A stretch of DNA of 64,000 nucleotides from Daucus carota subsp. sativus (GCF_001625215.2 NC_030383.2:56534949-56598948); one strand, 5' to 3'. Counted from the first letter of the stretch, positions 1 through 12,508 are shown. The notes: generated by a model not told the origin, from the letters alone. Program-made: numbers and translations.

Positions 1-329
1 TTACTCAAAAAGAAAAGTCAGAAAAATGGTTGAAACTTTCAATTTGAACAGGAAATTTTAAAAAATAAAAAGCTAAATGAAATTTTAATGTATATCTATG
101 ATGCAAATAATTAAATAAAAACTCAGTTTAATACCCTCCAACCCACAAAGTAATATACTTTACAAACCCCAGACTCTACATCCATTTATCACTGACATGT
201 GATTTTTATTTGAAACAATTCTAGACTAAAGCCGGTTTATGTGATTCACAAAAGAACATAGACAGCTAGCTCTCCCATTATCTGCAAAAGATAAAATACA
301 TGAACTATATCAGTAACATTGCATCACCA

Positions 330-1310
330 AAAACTATTCCCCTTGACATCTTTTGCACCTACACAGTAACTAAAAGTAAACCTGCTCTGTACACATGACT
401 GGACCAGGACTCAGACCGTTTTATTGAACTATTTTTCATAGAATGTTGTAGAACAACAGAGCGGCTTCTTTCATAATCTTCTTTAAAAGGTACAAAGGTT
501 TAACATAATTTACCCCCTCAGTTTTCTGTCACTGAGTGTCCTTAGGATTCATGTTCTTAAGCAGATTCGTTGCAAATTCCTTTCTCTCGTGCGGCACAAG
601 TAGCTTCAATGGGATGAGTTGCATATCGAGCTTGTCATGTCGCCCGACCTAGCAATCGGATTCAAGATATATCTTATTCAGAATCCTGATTCATATTGGT
701 AAATAAAGTCCGCTTCACCAAATAGCATATCCTGAGCAAACCTTTATAATTATAACTTTATAAGTACTTCAAGTTTCTGATATAGGTTACAAGAGCATCT
801 TTATTCATAATGACTATGATCTACCATCATAGATTTATAGTAATTGGTTCAAGATTTAGGTTCTAGACAATGGAGCCCTTTGAAAACAAAGCCCGTTTGC
901 AATTCTAGTTAGGAACTTGGGATTATGATATTAAAATTCTATGTGCTCAATAAATAAAATAACAATACGCATTAAGCATTATGGTATCAGCTATATAATT
1001 TTACTTGATTAGACAGAATTATATTTGATCAAAAATTTTATAAAAAAAACTTTTCCTAGTCATAGACATGTATCCGGAGGACCTAGGTCTGAGGATCCTT
1101 TTCGGTAAGCTTAAAGTCCCCGTTCCACCCTGGGTTCAAATTGTTCATCTTAATGGAGGTCTTTCTAGCGGGAAGTCTTTCACCACTTAGACTGAGTTTC
1201 ACATAAGGATCAGATGCACTCAGCAAGTTCATCTTCAGAAGCTTCTCTGCACGTAAAACCTTCACATGCAGTAACCCTATGGGCTTCTTGGCTACCCCCT
1301 GTATAAAATG
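330..1310 (-). pseudogene. Synaptotagmin-3-type C2 protein, decayed, left end outside window
   Basis: At least three exon remnants lie on the minus strand. The first (about 1307 down to 1035) follows a TTTATACAG acceptor and reads KKPIGLLHVKVLRAEKL then SDPYVKLSLSGERLP, the start of the C2A domain of plant synaptotagmins (ER-plasma membrane contact-site lipid binders). The second (about 648 down to 430) reads GRHDKLDMQLIPLK and HERKEFATNLLKN, the end of C2A. A third (about 390 down to 345) begins GLLLVTV, the start of C2B. Decay is clear: the codon after KDPQT is TAG where the family has Gln, the Trp after HVYD is a stop, the exon-end donor is lost, the second exon reaches TGA followed by frame loss, and GLLLVTV is followed by TAG. 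The SMP domain and membrane anchor expected upstream were not found. Family assignment is from remembered SYT3 sequence. Confidence 0.75.
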
Positions 1311-1380
1311 GGTTATATCACAGGAGGAACGATGTTGCTCATTAATATTAGCCGTGCTGCTTTCCACCACAAATAGAGTG

Positions 1381-3311
1381 ACATTTGTAAAAGAAAATTA
1401 TCTCTTCTCTATGATCAATTTATGTCTCCCTCTCCAGGACCAAATGACCCAAATAAGACTTAATGCAGAATTGATCTTAATTGGTCACTTCTTTTCATCT
1501 GAGGCTGCACAATAGAGTGGAGAGAAGGCTGTATAACAGAGGTTAGAGCCTAGTAAGAAGTGATTACACAGAGAGGTGATCATGGCAGTTGGCACACCTA
1601 TAATTCAATGTTCAATAGGGTTATCCAATGCTCAATAGGGTTAATCTCTAACCCCGGCCGGCGGCCGCTAACTTTAAGCACACAACAGAAATGGTACAAG
1701 CTCTATTTTCTCCAAATTTAGGTTTAAACTTTAAATTTTCATCCTTAAGGATTCTCACTTCCATTCCGTGAAGCATAATCCAAATTTCCAAAAGAAACAT
1801 TGATTCTTCCACTACAAAGTCTATATATCCCGTTAGATGTCATCTAAAACACGTCAATTCTGTTGTACAATAATGCTAAAAGGGTGATTCACCAAGCGAT
1901 CTACAATCAATAGATAGGACATACTGGTAGAATATTATATACTATTAAACGCCAATAATAGAATCATCATTTTTAAATTTAAAAGCATTTAATTAGCAAC
2001 AAAAAAAAGGAAGGGAAAAACTCAATCAATAGACACGAGTATGTATGCTATTCAGTGAACAAACCTCTGTCTTGAGATTAAATTGTCTCTGGGAGGTAAC
2101 TTTATGATGCCTCTTCTTCCAATGTTGTCCACCCAATAACCCCGATGACTCTGAGCCCTGCATTTGAATGCACATTAGACTGTTTGATCATTATACATGT
2201 TTTATTTACTGATCTATCATTATAATTAATCAGTCATAGTATTCACAAATTGTGATCCATACATTTTTTCTGCTCCTTCGACCACCAGAAATCCTGCTTG
2301 AAAGAGTAAAGCTGTAAAGAATACAACGCCAAAATGACAAATCAAGTAAACATAGTATGACAGACATAAACAATATACAACTAAAACCTTGACATTTATC
2401 AATCAAATCATGTCAACCAACCTTCCTCGGCCGCTATCCAACAAAGACTTTGATCTAACCCAAACTTTCTGATGTGAGGGGAAAATCTGACCGATAACAT
2501 GAAGAATTGAACTTAGTTCGCCTGGTAACTCCCCAGCCTCTGAACTGAGTTGGTGCGGGAAGAGGATGAAGTACCCTGCCCCATTGCAATTTATATATGA
2601 AGTTAAATGTGTGGTTCATCCCTTGTAGGTGCATCATGTATTGAGTATAATAAGGTGGAGCTAAACCAAAAGCAGCATTCTATCATTTCAATTGCATGAG
2701 TTGTGAGCAAGTATGTACTCGTATAAACTATAAGCAGTTCCTCTGGACATGAATAAACTTGTAATATCGAACTCTAACAGCGCATGTGTGGAATTTTAAA
2801 GTGTTATTCCTTTTGCTATGATTTTTATATTAATTACTTAGGGAAAACACTTGAATAGTATCTTTCTTGGGACGTCATTGACTTGTGTCAGCTTATACCA
2901 AACATTATGTGTCAATCCCCAGGCTTCTGTAATTAAAAGAATCTGGGGTACTCCCATTTCTAATAAAAAAAATATCAAACATCTCTGTGATTTAAGCCAC
3001 TGGGAACGTGAAGTATAAGAGTGACACCCATATCAAAGTAATTGTATAAAATGTGTCAAATTAGTAAGTTGGTTGAAATGTAAGACAACAGAAAATGAAT
3101 GCCCAACTGCAAGCAGAACCAAATATGCCTTCTATACAATGTTAACCAGGAACTTGCAATCTTATAAATATCTTGAATTAGGTGACCAATCTTATAGAAC
3201 ATGGAGAAATTAGTAAATACAACAGAACATTGTCTCAGAAACAAGAAACTTTTAAAGATCCCCATTTTAAATGTCTTATCCTGAGTAAATATTTGATAAA
3301 AACAACAGTGT
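1381..3311. other. Intergenic, no gene recognised
   Basis: AT-rich with a short GC-rich patch near 1655-1672 (GGCCGGCGGCCGC). Minus-strand stretches near 2060-2165 and 2455-2637 have splice-like edges but no recognisable protein. No repeat structure was seen. Confidence 0.5.
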
Positions 3312-4096
3312 AAATTAGAACGTCTGTGGACAGCTTGCTTTCTAAAACCCTAATAACTTTTCTCTCTCGTTTTGAGAGTCGACTCCCGTATTAGAGTTTC
3401 AGCCGTCACTTCTCCGCCTCCCAGATCTTCATCTTCTCATCAATTAACCTCTTCACTCTCTCATCCCCTCTATTATTTTACTAGTTTTTCAATAAAACCA
3501 AGATCTAATCTTGTTTGAGTACCTTGTTATCAAGGTTGTGTGCCCATTGTTTTGGGATGTCAGTGTGTGCCCATCTTTTTGGGATGTCAGTTTGTTATGT
3601 TTTCGTATTTTTATGTGTCTTGATCTGTCGTTCAATTATCAATCTGAAAAGGATTTATACGGCATTTTGGGAGATCGGTAAGACTCGCATCGATTTCGGA
3701 ACGATGGTGGATACCGCAAGAGCTCACCTTTCACAACAAATAATTGTTCATGTTTTGGGGACGTTTGGTGCTCCAGGATCAGTTGATTTGACTGATAGTT
3801 TTGAACATTGGGCTACAGATGATGCTTACGTGAAGGTCAATTGCGAGACTACTAGTTTCATAACTGATGTAGGTTGGATTGCTCGAGATATCGTTGTAAC
3901 ACTTTTTAGATCAAAGAATATGAATATTCTATTTGTTAAGCGATCTGAAAACAAAACGACTATTTGTTTAGTTCGTTTTTTGTTTCACAATCAGATTGTA
4001 GTTGACAGTTCGGGGGTTTGTCCCGGCTGGGTTTGCGATTCGTATTAATAAAATCCTTTGTTTGTCAAAAAAAAAAAAAAAAAAAATTAGAACGTC
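3312..4096 (+). mobile_element. Short LINE-like retroposon with TSD and poly(A) tail
   Basis: The 13-bp direct repeat AAATTAGAACGTC flanks the element at 3312-3324 and 4084-4096. The body, 3325-4083, ends in AATAAAATCC followed by a pure A tract, the usual 3' end of plant L1-type LINEs. An open frame at 3515-4048 (177 codons) ends with segments resembling the RNase H domain of plant LINE ORF2: DAYVKVNCET, DVGWIARD, then FVKRSENKTT (compare the usual V-R-x-x-N-x-x-A-H). No reverse transcriptase or endonuclease is present. The left end (CTAAAACCCTAATAACTTTTC and a pyrimidine-rich leader) looks like a genuine 5' leader rather than a random truncation, so an internally deleted, non-autonomous LINE derivative is favoured. 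A processed copy of a host mRNA carrying an RNase-H-like domain is the alternative. Confidence 0.65.
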
Positions 4097-7000
4097 ATTT
4101 GTACTAAACTATTATTCTATTAATCTGATATTTTGGAGGCAGTACTCTTAAATAATTACAGTAATGTAAAAACGAATCTCCGGTAACATTTTGTCGCATA
4201 CCTTCAAACTCGGGCCATGTTGATTGTTTAAACAATTGCCTTTGTTGTTGATCTTTGACTCTGTCCATTTCCAGGTGGAATGTGACCACATAGTCCTGCA
4301 ATATGGTTTGTTTTTAGTAATAATTCTGAGAAGCAGTAGTAAGGATACTTAATAGCTTGCACTAAATGTAGCTACTTTGAAAGTATAAGCTATAAAACTA
4401 TCTTTGTGACAGTATAGTTACTCTATACATTTTGAGATAAATGGATAGAATCATTTTCTCAAAAATGCATCGTAGACTGCCTCGTCGACTCAAAACAGTA
4501 GAAGGCCTAAATTTATCTTACAAAGCAAAGTAAGCAAGCAATCCTAATTCAATATGCACAGCACTTGAGTGTGTATAATCTACGGGATCTCTTGGCCTTG
4601 AATATAAAGGTGGTCTAAAATTCAACAATCGCATATATTATACTATATCATTTATGAAATAAGTTATACCAAACATAAAAACAATTTATATGGCAATTTT
4701 ATTTTTTTGAAGATGTTAGGATCACTACCTACACATATAGCGCGAAGAGCGTCATTTTGAGCATTTATTATAACAAATAAAGGGTGACAATATTAAAATA
4801 TCATAACGGTTAGGTAACATATATAGTAGAAAGGAAATTAGTACTAAACCATGGGAAGAAGTGGGAGAATGATCTTGGCGATTCAAGTATAAGACTCTCT
4901 CTTCCTGGTCTGTATTATATACACTTTAACTACTTAACTTTCTGAAGTGCTAAAAGCAAGCCAAAAAAAACACCAAATAAGGGGAAATACTCATGCCAAT
5001 TAGAGCATAATTTAGTTATCTATTAAATATAGTGCAAGATTTTCCCACTAAATTGCACATAGCAGGAGTTTAAGCATACAAATATTGCATAATAAGACAC
5101 AAAGTCTGGTACTTTGTAATATATAATATCTTGCAAAGTTTTCACCAATTATAATTTATTTATTTTTAATATGACAAACTGCGACATGCAATTTATAGAG
5201 AAAACATTAGGTCAAATCATGCTCCTTGTTTCTCATGAATTAAGTGATGAAGACCTAAATTTTAAAATAGGCATTCATTAATCTGTGCGATGCAAAGGTT
5301 TTGCATTTCTTCTCTATCAATTCGCACTACAATCATGATTAATCTTAAATGAGATCTTTTCAAATCAAGCAAAACAGCATAGAAAACCTGTACTTTTTTA
5401 TAGAAAAGAAAAGTAGTAAAATTTTAGGTATGAAGAAATTCATATCTCCACTGCTACAGAATGGTTATTTGTTGCCCAAGAAGATACAGTGTCAATAAGG
5501 CATAACATGAAAAACATGTGATACCTATATTTAGGGATGTTTTTATATTTTATACTAAAACTATATCATACAGAGTGATGACCCATGACCGGTGCAATAT
5601 GATAAATCAGTAGATGCAGTATTTTAACTTTTACGAAGCTTAGATGGTTTTGGTTCCACTTTTCCTTATTGCAGAGCTTCTTCACCATCAAGACATCCAT
5701 ATTTTTATTTTCGAGAGTTTATAATTCCTGATTATTATCATAGCTTCCTTTATCTCATCTCAAGCATTAACAATAAACTTAAATTATATATACAATAGTG
5801 TATAGGAGCGGAACCGAGTTTCTTCTTTGTAGGCGTCTATAACTCTATTTCACGAGAGACCAAAACTAAATATGTATATTGATTTCACATGCATACTCTT
5901 TCCTATTGTAAGAGCTCATTCAGTAGCCCACAGATCATCAAGATTTAGGACGCGGTGAATTCAACTATTTAGTTACAAATTAATAAAATCATTTTATAAA
6001 TGCATCAATAGTTGTTTGTCTCTAGAAACTAAAAAAGGCTACCAAAATTGAACATGCTATTATGACCTTGATATACTGATTTGGCACGATATTAATATTA
6101 TCAATTGATTAGGTGAAGCAGAAAATTGCAAACCTGAACCGGAAATAGTAATCAAAATTATCAGACCGAAAATACTCATCCCCCTTTATCAAAGAACCGG
6201 CTCAAGAGTTTAGATATACGCCAATCGCAAACCAACAGGTCATTATTAGGATTTTCTATAAAACTGGAATCCGATTTATGATTGATATTTTAAGTGCTAA
6301 TACAAGCACCAGAAACTACCTCATATACTATACACACTCAAACTCAAGGATAAAGTAAAAGCAAGAACTTTTATTCTGAATTGAAAAGGAATCTAAATCA
6401 TCAGACGGGAACCCAATCAGAGACATTACCTTGAGTATTGCCGAAATATTCCGAATTACAAAGCACAGAGATCTAAACAGGAGTTCGGAGGCTATCGGCA
6501 GGTGAGGCACACTCCGGAGTAGGCGGCGACGAGGATTGAGCGGAAGCTTGTTTGGAGCAAATATTGCAATTCAACTAAAACCTAGGCTAAGAATTATATT
6601 TCAACTCAAAATACGGTTTGGAGTAATAGGAGTTCGACTGGAAATTGAGGCTCGGATAGGTTTGTAATAAATATCTGTTTAATAAGGTGCTTAGGAATCA
6701 GGTAATTTAAATCTTAATCTATCAATATTTTGGGCAATTAAAATTGCACTTGCTTATTATACTAAACATACCTAAGATGGTCTAGTATATGATCATTTAA
6801 TCTTTAGGTCTGTTCCAAATTTATTTACGATTCTTACTGATAATAAATTTTTATTATATCTTTTTACTTTATCTTTTGTACGTTTTTTCTTTCATTTGAT
6901 AATCTTAGGTTGGAATTCATCTAATAATTCTTTTTAAATTAATAATGTTTAACTAAAATTCTACACAAATCAAAACTAAAAAACTAAAATAATATAATGA

Positions 7001-9318
7001 AATTGTTTGAGTTGTTCACAAGTGATTCAAACTTGACTCACTTCACATAAAACTTAAAATCAAACAACATAGTCCAGGGAAGATGTCTACTTCCAAGTAT
7101 TTACAGACCATTATTATACTGGGCATTGCAATAATTACTGGGTAGATTGTCTCTAATACCAGAGCCAAATCCTAATACTCCCTCTTTCCTATGATAGTTC
7201 ACCCAATTTGACTTTGATAAATCAATTTGGCACTCATATTCAAATTCCGTAGTTGATTATATTTAAGCTGCTACACTTGCATATATGTGGAATTATAGTT
7301 CATAATTTCAAACCCCACAGGGAAAACAGAATAACTGTGTAATGCAGTTTACAATCTTTATTTTTAACCGTGCACTTTTCTGTAAGTTTAAATTCTTAAG
7401 GGCTCAAGACATGAAGATTCATGTCTCGACATGTGTCAATAAGTGATATAACTATTGCATAGCCCAATTCGTTTGACTATGTTGTACAGCACCAAAACAC
7501 ACACATCTTGAAATACTCATCCTGGGGAGAGTGAACATATTCACAAAATGGAAGTAATGTCTTTCCCTGGATTTGCCGATTCAGGGGAACATTTGCCCAC
7601 TCATTTTACCATGATTTTGAATATTGTTAGATCAATTGAGGTTTTTGGGATGCCTAATTCATGTGCGAATTAACCTATGACCTAAAGCTGGCCTATAAGT
7701 TTGAGGGGATAAAACAGGAAGACGGCAGTTGCCCCTCCTTTGCGAGCAGAACAAAAAGACCTCGATATTATCCTCACCATATGGGTCTTCACAAGTTTTC
7801 AGTTAAAAATAAAAATTCTTATCGCTGACCTAAACGTAAGCAGGGAGGACTTTATATTATAAATATTATCATATAATCCAGAAGATTCTTCATTTGCTCC
7901 CAGTGGCAAGTTGCAGCCAGCCTGCAACATCCTTTTTATCAGGGCATCAAATCTGTTAACTAACCGCATTTCAAATATCAAATGTTAAATAAAAATGTGA
8001 CCCCTTGGCCTTTTGCAATTGAACATTCCAAACATGCTCGGACCATTATATAAAAGGAACATTCCAGGGAGATGGATGTTCTTATATTTTTCGTAAAATT
8101 TTATTTAGGAGTATAATTTTGGGAATCGTCTTAGATTAATAAACCAGTAAATATGCGTAAATGAAAATTCAACTAATTAATATGTATATTCGAGATATAT
8201 TTTATTTTTCGTCTGTCCCTTTTTTCTCTTTTTCCATTTTCTTTTACCCTTTTTCCTTATGAGTCATTCTCTTTTTTCCTCATTTCCTGCCACCTTGGCT
8301 ATCCTAAATCTGTACAGTAGGTGATTGAATGAAACAACATCACAGAAGGGTAGGGACATGTGCCGTTACGGATTTGATACACTCGTCACTACTACATGCT
8401 ACGGGACGCTAAAATGGGGCCAGGAGGGTAGCTTGCGAGGTCGGGTCAAGCCTTCTTTCCGGGGACTTTGATCCGTCGGTAAGTGCCACAAAAAGATTCA
8501 AAGTACTTCTAGTCAATTAGAAAGAAGTAGCCGTAGAGGAATTTGATGTAGCATATGAAAATATGAATACTGCACTTTCAAAATTTTAAATAGCTCTTCA
8601 ATGCTTTCTCTATTTCCAGTTTAGGCAAGTATATTTCTTTACTGCTGGTGCATGTGTAGTGATAAGCACCAGGATAAAAGAGATCGGGCATTATCTCTAA
8701 AAGAAAGTGCATTCACTTTATAAAAACATAACACGAGGTCAAATACCATGCTCTGTCTTGTCTCATAGCCATATTAAAGAACCAATACCTAAAGTCAGCA
8801 CTCTAGTGGTGTTATACATCCTGCCTAAACTAAAACATCACAGTTTGTTCTAAATATCAAACGCAAGATAAATGGAGTTATAATCGCCAACACGCGAAAA
8901 CCCCCCAAACCGTATCTTTAAAAAACCAATTTGTAGTTAGAAGAGTGAGATACCTGGAGAATAAGTTACATTTGGAACAAAATATAGCACACCATTAGGG
9001 ACATAGTTTAGCATCAGAAATCCCTCTCTGATTTTAAATTTCAGCAATATCTCCAACAAATTTAGGCAGAACCGATGAACTTGCTCTAACAATCATGCTT
9101 TAACATGGATTCATATACAACTAAACAAAAACGCAACCAAGAATAAGCATAACTAAACAAATTTAGTAACACAATCATACGAAAATTACAAATTACAAAT
9201 TAAATAAGTAAAACTTCTAGTAAGCAAAGCAGTACAGCGGAGTCAAACCTGATGAAAAGGATTGGAATGGATACATGTCTTGAACCCCGAATTCGAAAGA
9301 CGCTGTAGTCTTCTCGTT
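4097..9318. other. Intergenic; two minus-strand exon-like blocks only
   Basis: Two minus-strand blocks look like exons. One at about 6600-6433 is GC-richer, resembles a first exon and ends at a good donor (CTCAAG/GTAATG), with no ATG in its open frame. The other at about 4296-4198 follows a TGCAG acceptor, reads DYVVTFHLEMDRVKDQQQRQ then STWPEFE, and stops at a GTATGC donor. They could belong to one transcript, possibly non-coding or a lost gene. I cannot name the product. About 8205-8290 is pyrimidine-rich. The rest is AT-rich and unremarkable. Confidence 0.35.
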
Positions 9319-12300
9319 CTCCGGGGCAAAGGCGGAGCCACAGCAAAGGCTGTGGTGGGCTGCAGCCCAGGAGAAAAAAAAAATTTGTCAAAATTTTATA
9401 TTATACAGGCCCAGATTTTTGAAGTCAGCCCAGGGCAATTGGCCCAGCCCACTATTTTATTTTCCAAAGCTTTAGTCATGCGCGCACGTTGAAAAAGTGA
9501 AACGTAAGCCAGTAAAATTAAAAGCAGCGCAATTACTAGGTTTTCAGAGCAGGGGAAAAAGTAAAACAGGGGAAAAGCGATTAAAAGTTTAAAGGTATCA
9601 AACTATGAGATCAATTCTGCTTTTCTTTCTTTATTTATAATTTATGTTCTTGCAATCTAGGTTTTATAATTTATAATATATTCAGTCTTTTTATCTTGTT
9701 TTTTTATAGGATATATATAATGGCAAGTCAAGGAAAAAAGAGGGAGAAGACATTGTTTTCTTTTTTTAAGCCAAGTGCATCTCCACCTACGAGCGAGGTA
9801 CATTCTCAAAATAATACTACTGTTGAAGAAAATCCAGCTAGTATTGATATTCAGGAAAATCAATGTGATGAACCAATTCTTAAGACCCCAAGAGTTGAAA
9901 TTGATCTTAATACTCTTGAACGTGATCCTGGAATTCGAATTCCCATATGGAAACATCCCGTTAATCAACGAGATGAAATAAGACGAGCATACATTAAAAT
10001 GGGTCCGTATCAGCCTAAGCTAGCAGAGTATCCCAAAACAAGATATGGGTCACAAAAGCAAGCACGGAGATTTCAATACTCTTGGTTTGAAAAATTTACT
10101 TGGCTTGAGTACTCTCCGAAAAAAGATGCAGTGTTTTGTTTTCCTTGTTTTATATTTGAAAAAAAAACACCTCTGCATCCCACATTCACTATTGATGGAT
10201 TTAATTGTTGGAAGAGGGTTAATGATGGGGATAGGTGTCCACTTTTAATTCATGTGGGACTTCCCACTTCACCACATAGGAATGCTGTAAATTGTGTTGA
10301 AGAGCTAATGAAAGCAACGGGACATATTGACAAAGTTTTAAATGCCCAAAGTTTAGAAGAAGTTCAGAAGAATCGGTTGCGACTTAAAACAACAATTGAA
10401 AGTGTTCGATATCTTAGCTTGCAGGCCTGTGCATTTAGAGGTCATGATGAATCTCCAATTTCTAACAATCGTGGTAATTTTATAGAGATGGTAAAAGCTT
10501 TTGGTCGAATGAATAATGACATTGGTGATATAGTCTTAGAAAGAGCTCCCAAAAATGCAAAATATACTTCACCGACTATTCAGAAAGAAATTTTGCATAT
10601 TATCGCCAATAGAGTGAGAAGAAAAATTCGTGAAGAAGTTGGAGATGCAAAGTTTTGTATTTTGGTTGATGAAGCCAAAGATTCAGCAAATAAAGAAGAG
10701 ATGTCAGTTGTTTTGAGATTTGTTGATCGTCTTGGTATCTTGCGTGAGCGTTTTTTTGAGGTTGTTCATGTTCCAAACACTACTGCTGCAATGTTGAAAG
10801 AAAAAATATCAAGTGTTCTTTCTCGATATAATTTGCATAGCTCTAATATGAGGGGTCAAGGGTATGACGGTGCTAGCAATATGTCAGGTGCTTGGAATGG
10901 ACTTCAGGCTCTATTTCTTAAAGAGTGTCCTTATGCATATTATGTACACTGTTTTGCTCACAGATTACAACTAGCTTTAGTTGGAGCTTCTACAAAAGAA
11001 ATTGGTGTTTATCTATTCTTCTCAAAATTGTCAACCATTGTTAATCTTATTGGTTGTTCTCCAAAATGGCACACTGAATTACATTCTGCCCAAGCTATTG
11101 AAATTGCTCATATGGTGAATTCAGGTGAACGTGATACTGGTAGGGGCTTAAATCAGATTGGCAATCTTCATCGGAGTGGTGCTACTCGATGGAGCTCTCA
11201 TTTTGATTCTATTTGCAGCTTAATCGATATGTATGGAGCAACAATTTCAGTGCTTGAAAGTATTATTGAAGAAGGAAATTCTAGTTCACTACGAGGAGAA
11301 GCAACTGGTTGTTTGATAATTATGAGATCTTTTGAGTTTATTTTTACACTTCATATGATGCATAAAATCATGGGAGTCACTGACTTACTTTGCCGAGCTT
11401 TACAACACAAATCTCTTGACATCGTAAGTGCTATGGATCTTGTCTCAACTACTAAAACACTGCTTCTTACCTTGAGGGAAGAAGGATTTGACCATCTCCT
11501 TGCATATGTGTTATCAATTTGTCCACAACATGGCATTGAAATTCCAGATATGGAAGCTTTGTACAGAAGTGCAACAGGTCGTTCATGCCAACAAAAAAAT
11601 TCAATGACAATCTGCCAACACTATCATTTTGATATCTTCAATTCAGCAATTGACTTTCAGCGAGAAGAGTTAAATTCCAGGTTTAGTGATGGAGCAGTAG
11701 AACTCCTTGTGCTTAGTTCTGCGTTAGACCCTAAAGACAATTTTAAATCATTTAAAGTTGAGGAAGTTTACAAGCTTGCGGAAAAATTTTATCCAGAGGA
11801 CTTCACTGGACAAGAAATGCATTACTTGAAAAGTCAACTTGAGCATTATAAGTTTGATGTGATTCATCATGACAGCTTTCAAAACTTGTCAAGCATCAAT
11901 GAGTTGTGTTGTAGATTAGTCGAAACAAGCAAGTCGCAGCACTACAATTTGATTGACCGTCTGATTCGGCTAGTGTTAACTTTACCAGTTTCCACCGCCA
12001 CGACAGAACGCTCTTTTTCAGCAATGAAACATGTGAAAACAGTTCTACGCAATAAAATGGAAGAGGAATTTTTAGCCGATTCTATGATGATTTACATTGA
12101 GCGAGACCTTGTTGAAGATATTGATTCAGATTCGATAATAGATGAATTTTATTCTATTAAGAATCGACGGTTGCAACTCAAATAACAAGTAAGAATTACT
12201 CAAACTTGGTAATTAGTTTTTCAGAGAACCCTATCTTGTACATATTGTTAGCGAGACCTAATTTTAATCTTATTTTGCAGTGGTACAGGTGATCTAATAT

Positions 12301-12508
12301 ACATTCGGACCTATCGATCTCCTGCTCTCACAATGGTACAGGTGATATCAAATTATCATATTATATCGTGTATTGTTTTCATTGTGATATTGTAAGATAG
12401 TTTTCTATTGCTACAGTAGTACTTCTAGCTTTCAGAATCAAGTTAAGAATTTTTTTTAGAAACTAGCCTAGGTGAAAATTATTTCCTGGCTCCGCCCTTG
12501 CTCCGGGG
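9319..12508 (+). mobile_element. Complete hAT transposon with TSD
   Basis: The element spans 9327-12500 (3174 bp). Its ends are inverted repeats, CAAAGGCGGAGCCA on the left and TGGCTCCGCCCTTG on the right (13 of 14 positions match). A perfect 8-bp target duplication CTCCGGGG lies at 9319-9326 and 12501-12508, the size diagnostic of hAT. It encodes one uninterrupted transposase on the plus strand. Left subterminal DNA (about 9341-9372) contains short palindromic GC-rich motifs, as hAT transposases often bind. A TTTTTTATAG acceptor-like site just before the transposase ATG suggests a 5'-leader intron. The 3' untranslated region repeats TGGTACAGGTGAT at about 12281 and 12336. Ends, TSD and ORF are all intact, so it may be autonomous and recent. 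Confidence 0.95.
9720..12185 (+). CDS. hAT transposase, TTF-type zinc finger / DUF4371 class
   Basis: A transposase of 821 aa, catalysing cut-and-paste movement of the surrounding element. The start at 9720 (MASQGKKREK) is preferred over an in-frame codon at 9696 because a probable intron acceptor lies between them. The N-terminus has a basic patch and EKTLFSFFKP. A TTF-type zinc-finger region follows (about 105-170: RRFQYSWFEKFTWLEYS, then FCFPCF). Next comes the DUF4371-like RNase H fold, with FCILVDEAKD (first acidic catalytic segment) and QGYDGASNMSG (second). C-terminal to these is the hAT dimerisation block (about 755-800: LPVSTATTERSFSAMKHVK then LADSMMIYIER). The length and order suit plant proteins annotated as zinc finger MYM-type protein 1-like. 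There is no stop or frameshift. Catalytic residue assignment is by family knowledge, not structure. Confidence 0.93.
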   Translation: MASQGKKREKTLFSFFKPSASPPTSEVHSQNNTTVEENPASIDIQENQCDEPILKTPRVEIDLNTLERDPGIRIPIWKHPVNQRDEIRRAYIKMGPYQPKLAEYPKTRYGSQKQARRFQYSWFEKFTWLEYSPKKDAVFCFPCFIFEKKTPLHPTFTIDGFNCWKRVNDGDRCPLLIHVGLPTSPHRNAVNCVEELMKATGHIDKVLNAQSLEEVQKNRLRLKTTIESVRYLSLQACAFRGHDESPISNNRGNFIEMVKAFGRMNNDIGDIVLERAPKNAKYTSPTIQKEILHIIANRVRRKIREEVGDAKFCILVDEAKDSANKEEMSVVLRFVDRLGILRERFFEVVHVPNTTAAMLKEKISSVLSRYNLHSSNMRGQGYDGASNMSGAWNGLQALFLKECPYAYYVHCFAHRLQLALVGASTKEIGVYLFFSKLSTIVNLIGCSPKWHTELHSAQAIEIAHMVNSGERDTGRGLNQIGNLHRSGATRWSSHFDSICSLIDMYGATISVLESIIEEGNSSSLRGEATGCLIIMRSFEFIFTLHMMHKIMGVTDLLCRALQHKSLDIVSAMDLVSTTKTLLLTLREEGFDHLLAYVLSICPQHGIEIPDMEALYRSATGRSCQQKNSMTICQHYHFDIFNSAIDFQREELNSRFSDGAVELLVLSSALDPKDNFKSFKVEEVYKLAEKFYPEDFTGQEMHYLKSQLEHYKFDVIHHDSFQNLSSINELCCRLVETSKSQHYNLIDRLIRLVLTLPVSTATTERSFSAMKHVKTVLRNKMEEEFLADSMMIYIERDLVEDIDSDSIIDEFYSIKNRRLQLK

